DNA of 64,000 nucleotides from an uncultured Bacteroidales bacterium (GTDB lineage Bacteria; Bacteroidota; Bacteroidia; Bacteroidales; Bacteroidaceae): assembly GCA_902779165.1 (NCBI GenBank), contig CACZAN010000001.1:1-64000 (forward strand), written 5' to 3'. Made by a program: the position numbers and the translations under genes. Shown here piece by piece: positions 24,840 through 32,471 of the stretch (position 1 is the stretch's first letter; each line of letters starts with the position of its first letter). The notes beneath the pieces were generated by a model. The model was not told where the DNA came from, searched no databases, and was given only the letters and a program-made list of their open reading frames with translations.

Positions 24840-26894
24840 TTATGGGAGTTTGATTTCAGCAAAGATTTCAAAGTGGCGACCGGGCATGGGGCGAGAGAGG
24901 ACGGTGATGTACTCTGAGCCGAAGAGATTATAGATAACAGCCTTCAGTGAGAGCTGAAGGGGGCGCCAACGGAACTGCTTTTCGAGGCTGAGGTCGCTCA
25001 TGTAGTATGGCTTGAGGCGGCCCGTGATGTAGCCGACCTCGTTGCTGGTGGTGGTATAGCGCTCGCTGTAGGAATGCCAAAGGTAGCTGAGGCTCCAAGT
25101 CCGCCAACGCAGCTGAGCTGTGAGGTTGGCGGAATGAAGGGGTACATAGACGAGCTGCTTGCCGTAGGAAGCATCAGTGGCATCAAGGTCTTCGCTCTGG
25201 TTGAGTGAGGGAGTATAGGCATAATTGCCCATCAGTGAAAACTGCCAGTCGCGAGGTAGCTGTAAGTCGGATTGAAGGGAGAACTCCACGCCGTAGTTAT
25301 GCACTTTCTTCAGATTCGAGGGTTGCCAATAACCTTTGGCGTTAGGAGTCCAAAGAATCCAGTCGTTGATGTAGGAGTCAAATGCTGAAAGGTTGGCGTG
25401 GAGTGAGAGTTCAGCATCTGATTTGAAAGAGTGGGAGAGGGAGAATTCCAGTCCGCCGTCGTAGGTGAAGCCGCGTTCTGGTTGTAGATTGGGGTTGCCG
25501 CCAGGTTTGAAGTAGAGGTCATCCATTGTTGGATAGCGGTAGTTACGAGCTATGGAGGCTTTAGCTACGAGGGAGATCGGGTTCGAAGAGTGAGGTCTGA
25601 TCAGTGTATATTCTGCAAAGAAGGCTGGAATAATCGGCACGAGGTCTGTGCGGTAGAGTTCTTCGCGCAAGATGGCGGAGAATGCCAGACGCGAGGTGGG
25701 ACGGTATTTGGCAGAGAGGCTGAGGGTGCTCTCCATGCGCCCTTCGTTGTAGTTGTCGCCAATATGGAAGGGGCTGCGGTCGTGGCTGCGAACATGGTTA
25801 TAGGTGAGGCCTAAGTTAGCAGTAAGCAGCCAGTCTGCGGCAGGGGAGTAGTCGGCTTTGGTCTGAAGGTAGGCCTGCTGGCTGTAGCTGTGTGAGTCCG
25901 TGATGGTTGAAGTGGCAGCGGCTCCATTCTTTACACTGTAGTCGTAGGCGATGGACTGAAAGGTGTAGCCCAAGCGAGTATCAAGGTTCCATTGTGTGCC
26001 GAAGGCCCTTTGCCAGGACGCAACGCAACGCAGGGCATCCTGTAGCTGCTCGTTGCGAAAGTCGCTGTCGTCGCGGTAGCTGACGCTAAGGAAAGGAAGG
26101 CCGCGTAGGCTGTGTGTGTACCAGATGGAGGCCCCCACTTGGCCACCGAATTTTCCGGATGGCTTGTAGAAAAAGTCTTCGAGGATATGGAAGTCGTGGA
26201 AGTATCCGCTTTGGTTTTGCTCTGTAGGATGATAGGAGTTGATGATGTTACCCTCGGCATCACGTTCATCCACCTTCTTGTCATAGTTGGTGTAGTGGAA
26301 TTTGTTTTTACTGGTTGAGTAAACGACACGTGTACTGCTGCTCCATCGGTTGCCACCGTAGTTGAAACGTAGGAACTGGTCGAAGGTGGAATAAGAGCCT
26401 ATGCCTTGGATGTACTGTAAGCCCCATCCTTGTTGGCGGACAGGCTGTGTAGCGAGATCCACAGCTCCTCCCAGGCCTCCACCTGTCAGCACCAGCGACG
26501 AAGCTCCGTGGAGTAGGCTTGCTTGATCCACGAAGTAGGAGGGTATGGTGCTGAAATCCACAGTACCAAGCATGGGAGAATTGATTTTCAATCCGTTCCA
26601 TAGGACCTGCGTATGGCTGGGCGAGGTGCCGCGAAATTCGGCCGTTGATTCTGTGGCACGGCCGTAGCTCTTGATAAACAGGGAAGAATGTTGCGTCAGG
26701 ATATCCGACATCGAAAGAGCCACGTTCTGATGCAGCACGGTGGTGTCGAGGGTGGTGCGTTGAATGCCTGTGTCGCTGAGGCGTCGAGGGGCCAGAATGT
26801 TGACTTCATGCATGATACTGTCTTTCTGCGCAAGGCATACACAGACACACAACCATGAAGCCAATAGGCACCTAATTCTCAAAACACAATGCAT
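24840..26894 (-). CDS. btuB: TonB-dependent outer-membrane receptor, BtuB-like
   Basis: A 684-residue outer-membrane transporter that should import cobalamin using TonB energy. Signal peptide about 1-22 (ending CLAQ). The N-terminal plug (about 35-170) contains 'SMSDILTQHSSLFIKSYG', 'ATAEFRG-like TAEFRGTSPSHTQ' and 'GLGGAVDLAT', typical of TonB-dependent plugs. The remaining 500 residues are alternating strands ending in 'GRHFEIFAEIKLP', with an aromatic near the C-terminus as for barrel insertion. At under 700 residues it is BtuB-sized, much smaller than SusC. Position after the BtuG-like and PKD lipoproteins and before a BtuF-like protein, under a cobalamin riboswitch, supports B12 as substrate. 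Confidence 0.88.
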   Translation of the reverse strand: MHCVLRIRCLLASWLCVCVCLAQKDSIMHEVNILAPRRLSDTGIQRTTLDTTVLHQNVALSMSDILTQHSSLFIKSYGRATESTAEFRGTSPSHTQVLWNGLKINSPMLGTVDFSTIPSYFVDQASLLHGASSLVLTGGGLGGAVDLATQPVRQQGWGLQYIQGIGSYSTFDQFLRFNYGGNRWSSSTRVVYSTSKNKFHYTNYDKKVDERDAEGNIINSYHPTEQNQSGYFHDFHILEDFFYKPSGKFGGQVGASIWYTHSLRGLPFLSVSYRDDSDFRNEQLQDALRCVASWQRAFGTQWNLDTRLGYTFQSIAYDYSVKNGAAATSTITDSHSYSQQAYLQTKADYSPAADWLLTANLGLTYNHVRSHDRSPFHIGDNYNEGRMESTLSLSAKYRPTSRLAFSAILREELYRTDLVPIIPAFFAEYTLIRPHSSNPISLVAKASIARNYRYPTMDDLYFKPGGNPNLQPERGFTYDGGLEFSLSHSFKSDAELSLHANLSAFDSYINDWILWTPNAKGYWQPSNLKKVHNYGVEFSLQSDLQLPRDWQFSLMGNYAYTPSLNQSEDLDATDASYGKQLVYVPLHSANLTAQLRWRTWSLSYLWHSYSERYTTTSNEVGYITGRLKPYYMSDLSLEKQFRWRPLQLSLKAVIYNLFGSEYITVLSRPMPGRHFEIFAEIKLP

Positions 26895-26928
26895 AATTCA
26901 AAATGCATAATTCAGAATCGTCAAAATC

Positions 26929-28443
26929 CTACTCACAATGATAGTCGCTTATGTAATAAATCTCGGTACTAATGTCGCCCAGATTCTTAGTACTCCCGAT
27001 TTGTGCGGTCTGAATCTTGATGAAGTCGATGTACTCGAGATTGGCAGGCTCTCCGTCCCAAGTGCGAGCGTTGGAGAGGCGGAAGTAGTTCATCTTGCCA
27101 GCACGTCCATCGATAAAGTCGCTGCCAAGGTTATCTGCGTAGCCCCAGTCGTAAGGCGGGATATCGGAGATGCCGCCCTCGTAGGTGCTGCGGTCTTCGA
27201 GGCGGGAACCAAAATATGTGTGTTCGTAGCCCTCAACCCATGGCTGCCAGTAGAAGTCGTGCGGGTTCCAGTAGCTCATATATGGTACGTAACCTGTCTG
27301 GCCGAAGCAGTCGCGCCAAGCGGTGGCAGACTTTTTGGCTGCAGGACGGTAGTAGGTGATGGCGTAGTCGGTGGTGTGGCGCGCGGTGCCGTATTCAGAG
27401 CCTGCCAACTCAAACCATTGGTCGTTAGGGAGCCCGTCGCCGTTGTCATCCTGACTGACCCAGATGATACCGGGCTCGGATTGGTAGTTGTAGGGATTAC
27501 CTTTGATGCATAGGTCGTAGTCGCCACCGGAATTCCTGACACTATGGTCAAAACCTGCAATGAGGTAGCCCCCCTGTGAGCCGAGGCTGATGGACCAACG
27601 ACGTTGAAAATGAGCAAGTACGGTGTCACAAGCCTGCTCGTGGGTGCAGTCTTCAAGGTAGGAGTCGCCGACGATGATGTATCCGTTGACCTGATGCCCT
27701 GGGGCTGGCATGAACTCATAGATATTGTTGACTAGTGCATTGCCCTCGAAGCTGCGACGATAAGTACCAGCTATCGGACAGACATTAATCAGGAAGTTTT
27801 GCGTAGCCGTAGCGGCGGGCGATTCCATCAAGAGGGTGACGGTATGCCGCCCTTGTTCTGTAGCGTCGAAGAGATATTCCAGTTTATCTGGAAGTGTACT
27901 TGCTTTGAACGGAGCGTTGTCCAGCGACCACAGGAAGTTGGCATTTTCGGGGATTTCGAGCGGGTGGACTTTTATCTTGATGGTTCGTCCCATGGCCATG
28001 TTTATCTCGTCCCATGCTGAGTACCATAAACGGTGCTCTGCTGGAATTTCGGGCAGCTGGGTATTCTCGCTTTGGAGAACGGTAATTTTGGCCTCGTCCT
28101 CCGCGCTGCCGTTGAGGTTGGTGACCACGAGGCGGACGAAGAACTCGCCTGGTTCGGTAGAGAGAAAAGAGTAGTGGGATTCGCGACTGACGACACTGTC
28201 ATTCATGGTCCACAGAAATGTCGAAGTGGAATCGGTGTTGCCGACTATGGGTACCAAGGTCAGTGTCTCGTCGGTATAAATACGGAAACGGGCTGATGCT
28301 TCGTCCCAGACAATAGTGGGCAGTGGACCGATAGAATCAATAGGATCCTCAGGCGGATCCGGAGCTGCAATGTCATCGTGACAGGCTGCCATAAGACAAG
28401 CTACGAACACGAGGTAGAATAGATGGAAGATTGCCTGCTTCAT
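26929..28443 (-). CDS. PKD-domain surface lipoprotein of the B12 locus
   Basis: A 504-residue lipoprotein (lipobox LMAAC, Cys21, followed by HDDIAAPDPPED, an acidic linker typical of surface export). Two PKD/Ig-like domains occupy about 45-125 and 140-225, with 'FLWTMNDSVVS' and 'FLWSLDNAPFK' strands. The C-terminal 270 residues form a separate domain rich in Trp, Tyr and Asp ('ISLGSQGGYLIAGFDHSV', 'WVSQDDNGDGLPNDQWFELAGSE'), a pattern repeatedly seen in Bacteroidetes B12 loci but not assigned a function here. Its ATG overlaps the stop of the BtuG-like gene by 4 bp (ATGA), implying coupled translation. A role as an accessory surface binding protein for the BtuB-like receptor is inferred from context only. 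Confidence 0.72.
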   Translation of the reverse strand: MKQAIFHLFYLVFVACLMAACHDDIAAPDPPEDPIDSIGPLPTIVWDEASARFRIYTDETLTLVPIVGNTDSTSTFLWTMNDSVVSRESHYSFLSTEPGEFFVRLVVTNLNGSAEDEAKITVLQSENTQLPEIPAEHRLWYSAWDEINMAMGRTIKIKVHPLEIPENANFLWSLDNAPFKASTLPDKLEYLFDATEQGRHTVTLLMESPAATATQNFLINVCPIAGTYRRSFEGNALVNNIYEFMPAPGHQVNGYIIVGDSYLEDCTHEQACDTVLAHFQRRWSISLGSQGGYLIAGFDHSVRNSGGDYDLCIKGNPYNYQSEPGIIWVSQDDNGDGLPNDQWFELAGSEYGTARHTTDYAITYYRPAAKKSATAWRDCFGQTGYVPYMSYWNPHDFYWQPWVEGYEHTYFGSRLEDRSTYEGGISDIPPYDWGYADNLGSDFIDGRAGKMNYFRLSNARTWDGEPANLEYIDFIKIQTAQIGSTKNLGDISTEIYYISDYHCE

Positions 28444-29561
28444 TTGAATGCAAAACCGTTCGGATTGATACCTACTCGGAACTGGTCAATGAGGGTGCCA
28501 TCAGCACTGTAGCGACGCACGATTCCCGACTGACTATAGTCCACAGCGTCTGCCACATAGATCTCACCGTTGTGAGGATTTACTCCTATTCCATAGAGCT
28601 TGTGGCGCACGCCGCGTTCGTTGCGGTCAGCTTGGATGAAGGGACGCACAGGTACATGGTTGTCTGTGATGTTCATCCGATAGACATCATTATTAATAAG
28701 GTATAGCACGGTGGCATCTGGATTGGTGGCCAGAACGATTCCCCCCTCATCGGTGTCCAGCGTTTGGTCGAGCTCTATCTGGTGGGTTGCGGCATCGATA
28801 CGATAGAGGTGAGGTATGTTATCGCCAAAGCTTTCCTCGTCCGTGGAAAAACCACCATCCGTCACGACCCACAGTTTCCCGCGAGCGTCGAGTGCCATAC
28901 TCTTGGGTTGCCAGCTGGAAAGGGTGATGCTGTCGGATAGCACGTCTCGTTCGCTGTCAATGATGAGGACTTTATTGCTATAGCTCCAGCAGTTGGTGAA
29001 GACCTCCTTTCCGTACTGCACCATCTGTTCAGTTGAACTGTAGCCGTACGCCTCTGGCTGCTCAGTCTTGATGCTGGCGAGGTAGGTCATTGTCTGGGGG
29101 TTGAAGACGGTGATGTAAGGGGAGTATAGATCAGTTGCGTAGGCTTTCTCGTTGCTGAGGAAATGAATATATCGCGGATTCATCATGTGTTCGGTCTGTC
29201 CTGTAACCATTTGACCCCGAACGCGAAAATCGTTGGCATCGATGGCCCATATAATGCCGCTGTTCTCTACAGCGATATAAGCTGTTCCTTTGTGTAGGGT
29301 GATGCTTTGTCCTGTGTCACCTAACTTGCGGTCGTTGGCGCGTTGGAAAACGGCATTCTCCACTTTGCGTGTTTCAGGGTCGTAGTAGGAGAGGGTAGCG
29401 TTTCCGGCATTGAAATTACCTTCACAAAGAATAAAGACACCCTGTCCCTCAGCCTCGAACTTCTCTTCTTCGGTGCCAGGGTCTGAATTGGAACAAGCTG
29501 CCAGCAGTACGATGACTGCCAGCAGCTTGCCCGTCCAATATTGTTTACGTGGGAATGACAT
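28440..29561 (-). CDS. btuG: BtuG-like surface cobalamin-binding beta-propeller lipoprotein
   Basis: A 373-residue lipoprotein (lipobox LLAAC, Cys23). The mature part is a seven-bladed-propeller type sequence of the YncE/DUF5074 kind: repeated 'Y(I/V)A(V/D)' and 'I(W/D)xxD' strands such as 'GTAYIAVENSGIIWAIDANDF', 'KVLIIDSERD', 'GKLWVVTDGG' and 'GEIYVADAVDYSQSGIVRRY'. In Bacteroides, BtuG is a surface lipoprotein that binds cobalamin very tightly and passes it to BtuB. Here the gene lies in the same operon as a BtuB-like receptor and downstream of a cobalamin riboswitch, which strongly supports that identity. It starts 1 nt after the DUF4465 gene and overlaps the next gene by 4 bp. Confidence 0.85.
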   Translation of the reverse strand: MSFPRKQYWTGKLLAVIVLLAACSNSDPGTEEEKFEAEGQGVFILCEGNFNAGNATLSYYDPETRKVENAVFQRANDRKLGDTGQSITLHKGTAYIAVENSGIIWAIDANDFRVRGQMVTGQTEHMMNPRYIHFLSNEKAYATDLYSPYITVFNPQTMTYLASIKTEQPEAYGYSSTEQMVQYGKEVFTNCWSYSNKVLIIDSERDVLSDSITLSSWQPKSMALDARGKLWVVTDGGFSTDEESFGDNIPHLYRIDAATHQIELDQTLDTDEGGIVLATNPDATVLYLINNDVYRMNITDNHVPVRPFIQADRNERGVRHKLYGIGVNPHNGEIYVADAVDYSQSGIVRRYSADGTLIDQFRVGINPNGFAFK

Positions 29562-30542
29562 TTAGAACTTCACGACCACGTTGTCGAAAGCAAAATACTT
29601 AGGATGCTTCACACCATAGTCCGACTGGTCGCTGCCATCCATGGTGAAAGTAAGGCTGTTGACTTCGCCTAGGCTGGTAAGGTCCACCTCCTTCCAAGTT
29701 TGCAGAATGACACCGTCGCGAGCCATATCAACATCCAGAGTTTTCCCATTGTTGGCAGTGATGGTGAGTGTAAAGTTTCCTTCTTGAGCCAATGAAGCAG
29801 CATAACCGTCTCCATTCATAACAACGCCCAGCTCATATGTTGTGGGGCCTATCTGCATGGACTTAATGACATGGTTTACGCCCTCGGGGAACTTAATGGT
29901 TGCGTTGCAATAGACCACGGCGAAGTTTTTGCTGCCGTTGCTGGCAGGTACAGACAGTTGATAATCGTATGTAGCGTGATTCTGAATGTTGTTGTCAACA
30001 TAGTTGGAAATAGCTGTGCCGCCTTCGCTATATCCAAAACTTCCGCCCCAAGCCAGCGTTAGACCACCAGAGAGGCCGGTGATGCTGTCGCTCCATGCAT
30101 ACTCAGTTGCTTTTTCTCCGTAGAGTAGTGGGCCGTTGTACTGTATATTGTCAATCAGTCCGTTCCAGTATTCGCCTTCAAAGTCCACGATCATAAGGTT
30201 TTCGTTCACCGTGATTCTGAAATCCTGCTGTGATGTACCAGCTTTGGTCGTGACTTTCAGCCGGACGGCGTAGGTGCCATATTCATAGAAGATGTACGTG
30301 AGCTTCGGCTCTTTGCTAATGATGGCATCTCTGCAAGTCCACTCATAAGTTGTCTTCTCATCGACATTGGCGTACTTGGGTTCGATAACCAAAGTCTCTC
30401 CCTCCTTGACGGTGAGGTCTGCTTCAGAAAAGTTTGCAGTGATGACGGGCAGAAGCAGTTCTTCGTCATCGTCGCTTCCGCACGCAGTGAATACAGCCAT
30501 GCTCATAGCGAGCACAGCGAAAGCCAAAAGGTACTTTTTCAT
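29562..30542 (-). CDS. PKD + DUF4465 lipoprotein, first gene of the B12 operon
   Basis: Using the internal ATG, the product is 326 residues with a signal peptide MKKYLLAFAVLAMSMAVFTAC and lipobox FTAC (Cys21). The upstream ATG at 30572 would add ten polar residues before the signal and is less likely. An N-terminal PKD-like domain (about 40-115) has 'YEWTCRDAII' and 'YGTYAVRLKVTT'. The rest fits the DUF4465 family, with 'LAWGGSFGYSEGGTAISNYVD' and the C-terminal 'HPKYFAFDNVVV'. As the first gene after a cobalamin riboswitch it is probably a surface B12-binding lipoprotein. It could correspond to the BtuH class described in gut Bacteroidetes, but I cannot confirm that family match from sequence alone. 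Confidence 0.78.
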   Translation of the reverse strand: MKKYLLAFAVLAMSMAVFTACGSDDDEELLLPVITANFSEADLTVKEGETLVIEPKYANVDEKTTYEWTCRDAIISKEPKLTYIFYEYGTYAVRLKVTTKAGTSQQDFRITVNENLMIVDFEGEYWNGLIDNIQYNGPLLYGEKATEYAWSDSITGLSGGLTLAWGGSFGYSEGGTAISNYVDNNIQNHATYDYQLSVPASNGSKNFAVVYCNATIKFPEGVNHVIKSMQIGPTTYELGVVMNGDGYAASLAQEGNFTLTITANNGKTLDVDMARDGVILQTWKEVDLTSLGEVNSLTFTMDGSDQSDYGVKHPKYFAFDNVVVKF

Positions 30543-30612
30543 GTTACTTTGTTTTGTTATTTGGTTAAACATTTCTCTGATTTCTCAAGACCGTCCTCGC
30601 AGTCTGTTGATA

Positions 30613-30786
30613 TTTCGCACGGCAGGTCTTCTGGCTTGCTCCTGGACCGACACCTTCCCGACGTTGTTCTGTCAGTGGCTTGTCGTCCGTCCGATGATGG
30701 AGCTCACAGCAGCGGGACTGTGCAGGATTCTCACCTGCTTCCCTCTTGGCGCCTTCGTTTTTGTATGGGGGCGAACCGCACGTATT
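30613..30786 (-). ncRNA. Cobalamin (AdoCbl) riboswitch
   Basis: On the minus strand the leader of the B12 operon contains the hallmark B12 box: AGGGAAGCAGGTGAGAATCC followed by TGCACAGTCCCGCTGCTGTGA (30743 to 30704), then GCCACTG (30679 to 30673), a GGGAAGGTG strand, and AGCCAGAAGACCTGCC (30636 to 30621). Order and spacing match the cobalamin class core. It ends about 70 nt before the start codon of the DUF4465 gene. Binding of cobalamin should reduce expression of the uptake operon, probably at translation since no clear terminator is seen between the aptamer and the start codon. Confidence 0.96.
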
Positions 30787-30798
30787 ATTCTTTTTAGC

Positions 30799-30833
30799 AA
30801 AAAGAGAGATTGCCGCAGGCGACACTCTCTCTT
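30799..30833 (-). terminator. Terminator between tRNA-fMet and the B12 operon
   Basis: On the minus strand AAGAGAGA (30833 to 30826) pairs with TCTCTCTT (30809 to 30802), followed by TTTTT. It separates the tRNA transcript from the riboswitch leader, so the operon should have its own promoter in the next few dozen bases, although no good TAnnTTTG match is visible there. Confidence 0.75.
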
Positions 30834-30840
30834 CTCTTTG

Positions 30841-30913
30841 TTGCGGAGGCAGGACTCGAACATGCGACCTCCAGGTTATGAGCCTGGCGAGCTACCAACT
30901 GCTCCACTCCGCG
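30841..30913 (-). tRNA. Initiator tRNA-fMet(CAT)
   Basis: The minus strand folds as a cloverleaf with acceptor CGCGGAG against CTCCGCA, leaving the C1-A72 mismatch that marks bacterial initiator tRNAs. The D-arm is GAGC-loop-GCTC, the anticodon arm CCAGG-CTCATAA-CCTGG carries anticodon CAT, and the T-arm is GCATG-TTCGAGT-CCTGC. The anticodon stem has two of the three G-C pairs usual for initiators, with A-T at the third. CCA is not encoded. Confidence 0.92.
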
Positions 30914-30936
30914 ATGTATTTTCTCGTTTGCGGGTG

Positions 30937-30944
30937 CAAAGGTA
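30937..30944 (-). promoter_or_regulatory. Promoter -7 element of tRNA-fMet
   Basis: TACCTTTG on the minus strand, followed by GCACCCGCAAA as at the tRNA-Val and mfd promoters. It lies about 24 nt before the tRNA 5' end. Confidence 0.65.
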
Positions 30945-31036
30945 CGGCAAAAAAGTGAAACCGCCAAACTTTTCTGTGAAAAAGTGTGAGAAAAGGCCTC
31001 TTTTTGCACACTTGCGCAAAAAGTGTGCCTCTTTTT

Positions 31037-31068
31037 CTTGCTTAAATGAAACAATTCCGCTACATTTG
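31037..31068 (+). promoter_or_regulatory. Promoter of the tetR-fabG transcript
   Basis: CTTG at 31037-31040 and TACATTTG at 31061-31068 are separated by 20 bases, a good match to the Bacteroidetes consensus. It lies 27 nt before the TetR start codon and faces away from the tRNA-fMet promoter. Confidence 0.7.
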
Positions 31069-31095
31069 CACCGCAATTGCAGAACGAAGAATAAT

Positions 31096-31698
31096 ATGCC
31101 ACTACAAAAGACCAAACTTTTGCTCATTGACGTTGCCCGTCAGTTGTTCGCCAAAAAAGGCTTCGAGTATACGACGATGAACGATATCGCCGAGGCATCA
31201 GGTAAAGGGCGTCGCACTCTCTACATTTATTTCAAGAGTAAGGATGAGGTTTATTCTGCAGTCATTAATGGGGAATTGCAACGCATTTCATCGACCTTTC
31301 TGGCTGTGGCGCGCAAGCAACTGCCCCCACTCGAAAAACTTGTTGAACTGATGTTCGCCCATCTTAGTCTTATGAAGGAAGCCGTGGAGCGCAATGGAAA
31401 CCTCCGCGCAGAATTCTTCCGCAATATCTGGCAGGTAGAGCGCGTGCGCAAGAAATACGATAAGAAAGAGCGCGACATTATCGCCAAGACCCTGGAAGAC
31501 GGACAGAGGGAAGGTATCTTTGATATTGAGAATATCGATCTCTACACCGATATAATACAAGGATGCGCGCGAGGGCTTGAAGTGCCGTATATTTATGGTC
31601 GGGTAGGAACCGGCATGAATATTGGTATTACCCGTCCGATTGTCACAAATATCCTTCGCAAAGCCCTTGGGCGCGAAAGAAATATCATTATTCCATAA
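31096..31698 (+). CDS. TetR/AcrR-family transcriptional regulator
   Basis: A 200-residue DNA-binding regulator. The N-terminal helix-turn-helix is clear: 'ARQLFAKKGFEYTTMNDIAEASGKGRRTLYIYF' spans about 13-45. The C-terminal ligand domain is divergent, as usual. The frame is open far upstream, but that part overlaps tRNA-fMet and the riboswitch on the other strand; the ATG at 31096 follows a promoter and gives the canonical length. fabG starts 9 nt after its stop, so the regulator may act on lipid or fatty-acid metabolism and its own operon. The effector cannot be read from the sequence. Confidence 0.9.
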   Translation: MPLQKTKLLLIDVARQLFAKKGFEYTTMNDIAEASGKGRRTLYIYFKSKDEVYSAVINGELQRISSTFLAVARKQLPPLEKLVELMFAHLSLMKEAVERNGNLRAEFFRNIWQVERVRKKYDKKERDIIAKTLEDGQREGIFDIENIDLYTDIIQGCARGLEVPYIYGRVGTGMNIGITRPIVTNILRKALGRERNIIIP

Positions 31699-31707
31699 AC
31701 CATAAAG

Positions 31708-32445
31708 ATGAAACTATTAGAAGGAAAGACTGCGCTCATCACTGGCGCAGCAAGGGGTATTGGCAAGGCCATTGCCCTCCGATTCGCCGCAGAAGGCGCA
31801 AACATCGCATTCACCGACCTCGCTGTGAACGAGGAGACACAAACTGAAATAGTCGCTCTCGGCGTCAAGTGTAAGAGTTATGCCAGCAACGCAGCTGACT
31901 TCGCAGAGACCGAAGAACTTGTGAAGCAGGTCAAGGAAGACTTTGGCACCATTGATGTGCTTGTCAACAACGCAGGTATCACCAAGGATGGTCTGATGCT
32001 TCGCATGAGCGAAGCTCAGTGGGACGCTGTGATAGGTGTCAACCTGAAGTCCGCCTTCAACTTCATTCATGCTGTAGTGCCCGTGATGATGCGTCAGCGT
32101 GGAGGCTCTATTATCAATATGGCCAGTGTTGTTGGTGTTCATGGTAACGCAGGTCAGGCCAACTACGCCGCTTCGAAGGCTGGTATGATAGCACTTGCCA
32201 AGAGTATCGCTCAGGAAATGGGTCCCAAGGGCATCCGTGCCAACGCTATTGCCCCCGGCTTCATCGAGACTGCCATGACCGCTCAGCTACCCGATGCTGT
32301 ACGCGAGGACTGGATGAAGAAGATTCCCCTTCGTCGTGGCGGTAAACCCGAGGACGTGGCCGACGTTGCTCTCTTCCTCGCCAGCGACCTCAGCTCCTAT
32401 GTCAGTGGTCAGGTTATCCAGATTGATGGTGGCATGAATATGTAA
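31708..32445 (+). CDS. fabG: 3-oxoacyl-ACP reductase FabG
   Basis: NADPH-dependent reduction of 3-oxoacyl-ACP in type II fatty-acid synthesis, cytoplasmic, usually a tetramer. The 245-residue protein is a classical short-chain dehydrogenase: TGAARGIG (12-19) binds the cofactor, NNAG stabilises the sheet, and 'YAASK' supplies Tyr153 and Lys157 with an upstream catalytic Ser. The 'GxVGVHGNAGQANYAASKAG' region is the version typical of true FabG. It follows a TetR gene by 9 nt and is probably cotranscribed with it. Other SDR substrates are possible, but length and motifs favour FabG. Confidence 0.92.
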   Translation: MKLLEGKTALITGAARGIGKAIALRFAAEGANIAFTDLAVNEETQTEIVALGVKCKSYASNAADFAETEELVKQVKEDFGTIDVLVNNAGITKDGLMLRMSEAQWDAVIGVNLKSAFNFIHAVVPVMMRQRGGSIINMASVVGVHGNAGQANYAASKAGMIALAKSIAQEMGPKGIRANAIAPGFIETAMTAQLPDAVREDWMKKIPLRRGGKPEDVADVALFLASDLSSYVSGQVIQIDGGMNM

Positions 32446-32471
32446 AATAATTCTGAATACCTACTTAATAA
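32444..32471 (+). repeat. Solo end resembling the 190-bp palindromic element
   Basis: The spacer after fabG matches the right end of the element at 35169-35358 at 23 of 27 positions, including the identical 13-mer ACCTACTTAATAA (32459-32471). It touches the TTG start codon of the next gene. Part of the similarity could be chance in AT-rich sequence, but the 13-mer is not low-complexity. Confidence 0.5.

Noticed and set aside
30367..31095. An N-terminal extension of the TetR gene (open frame of 443 codons)
   Set aside because: The upstream part lies over the riboswitch and tRNA-fMet on the other strand, and the promoter is downstream of it.
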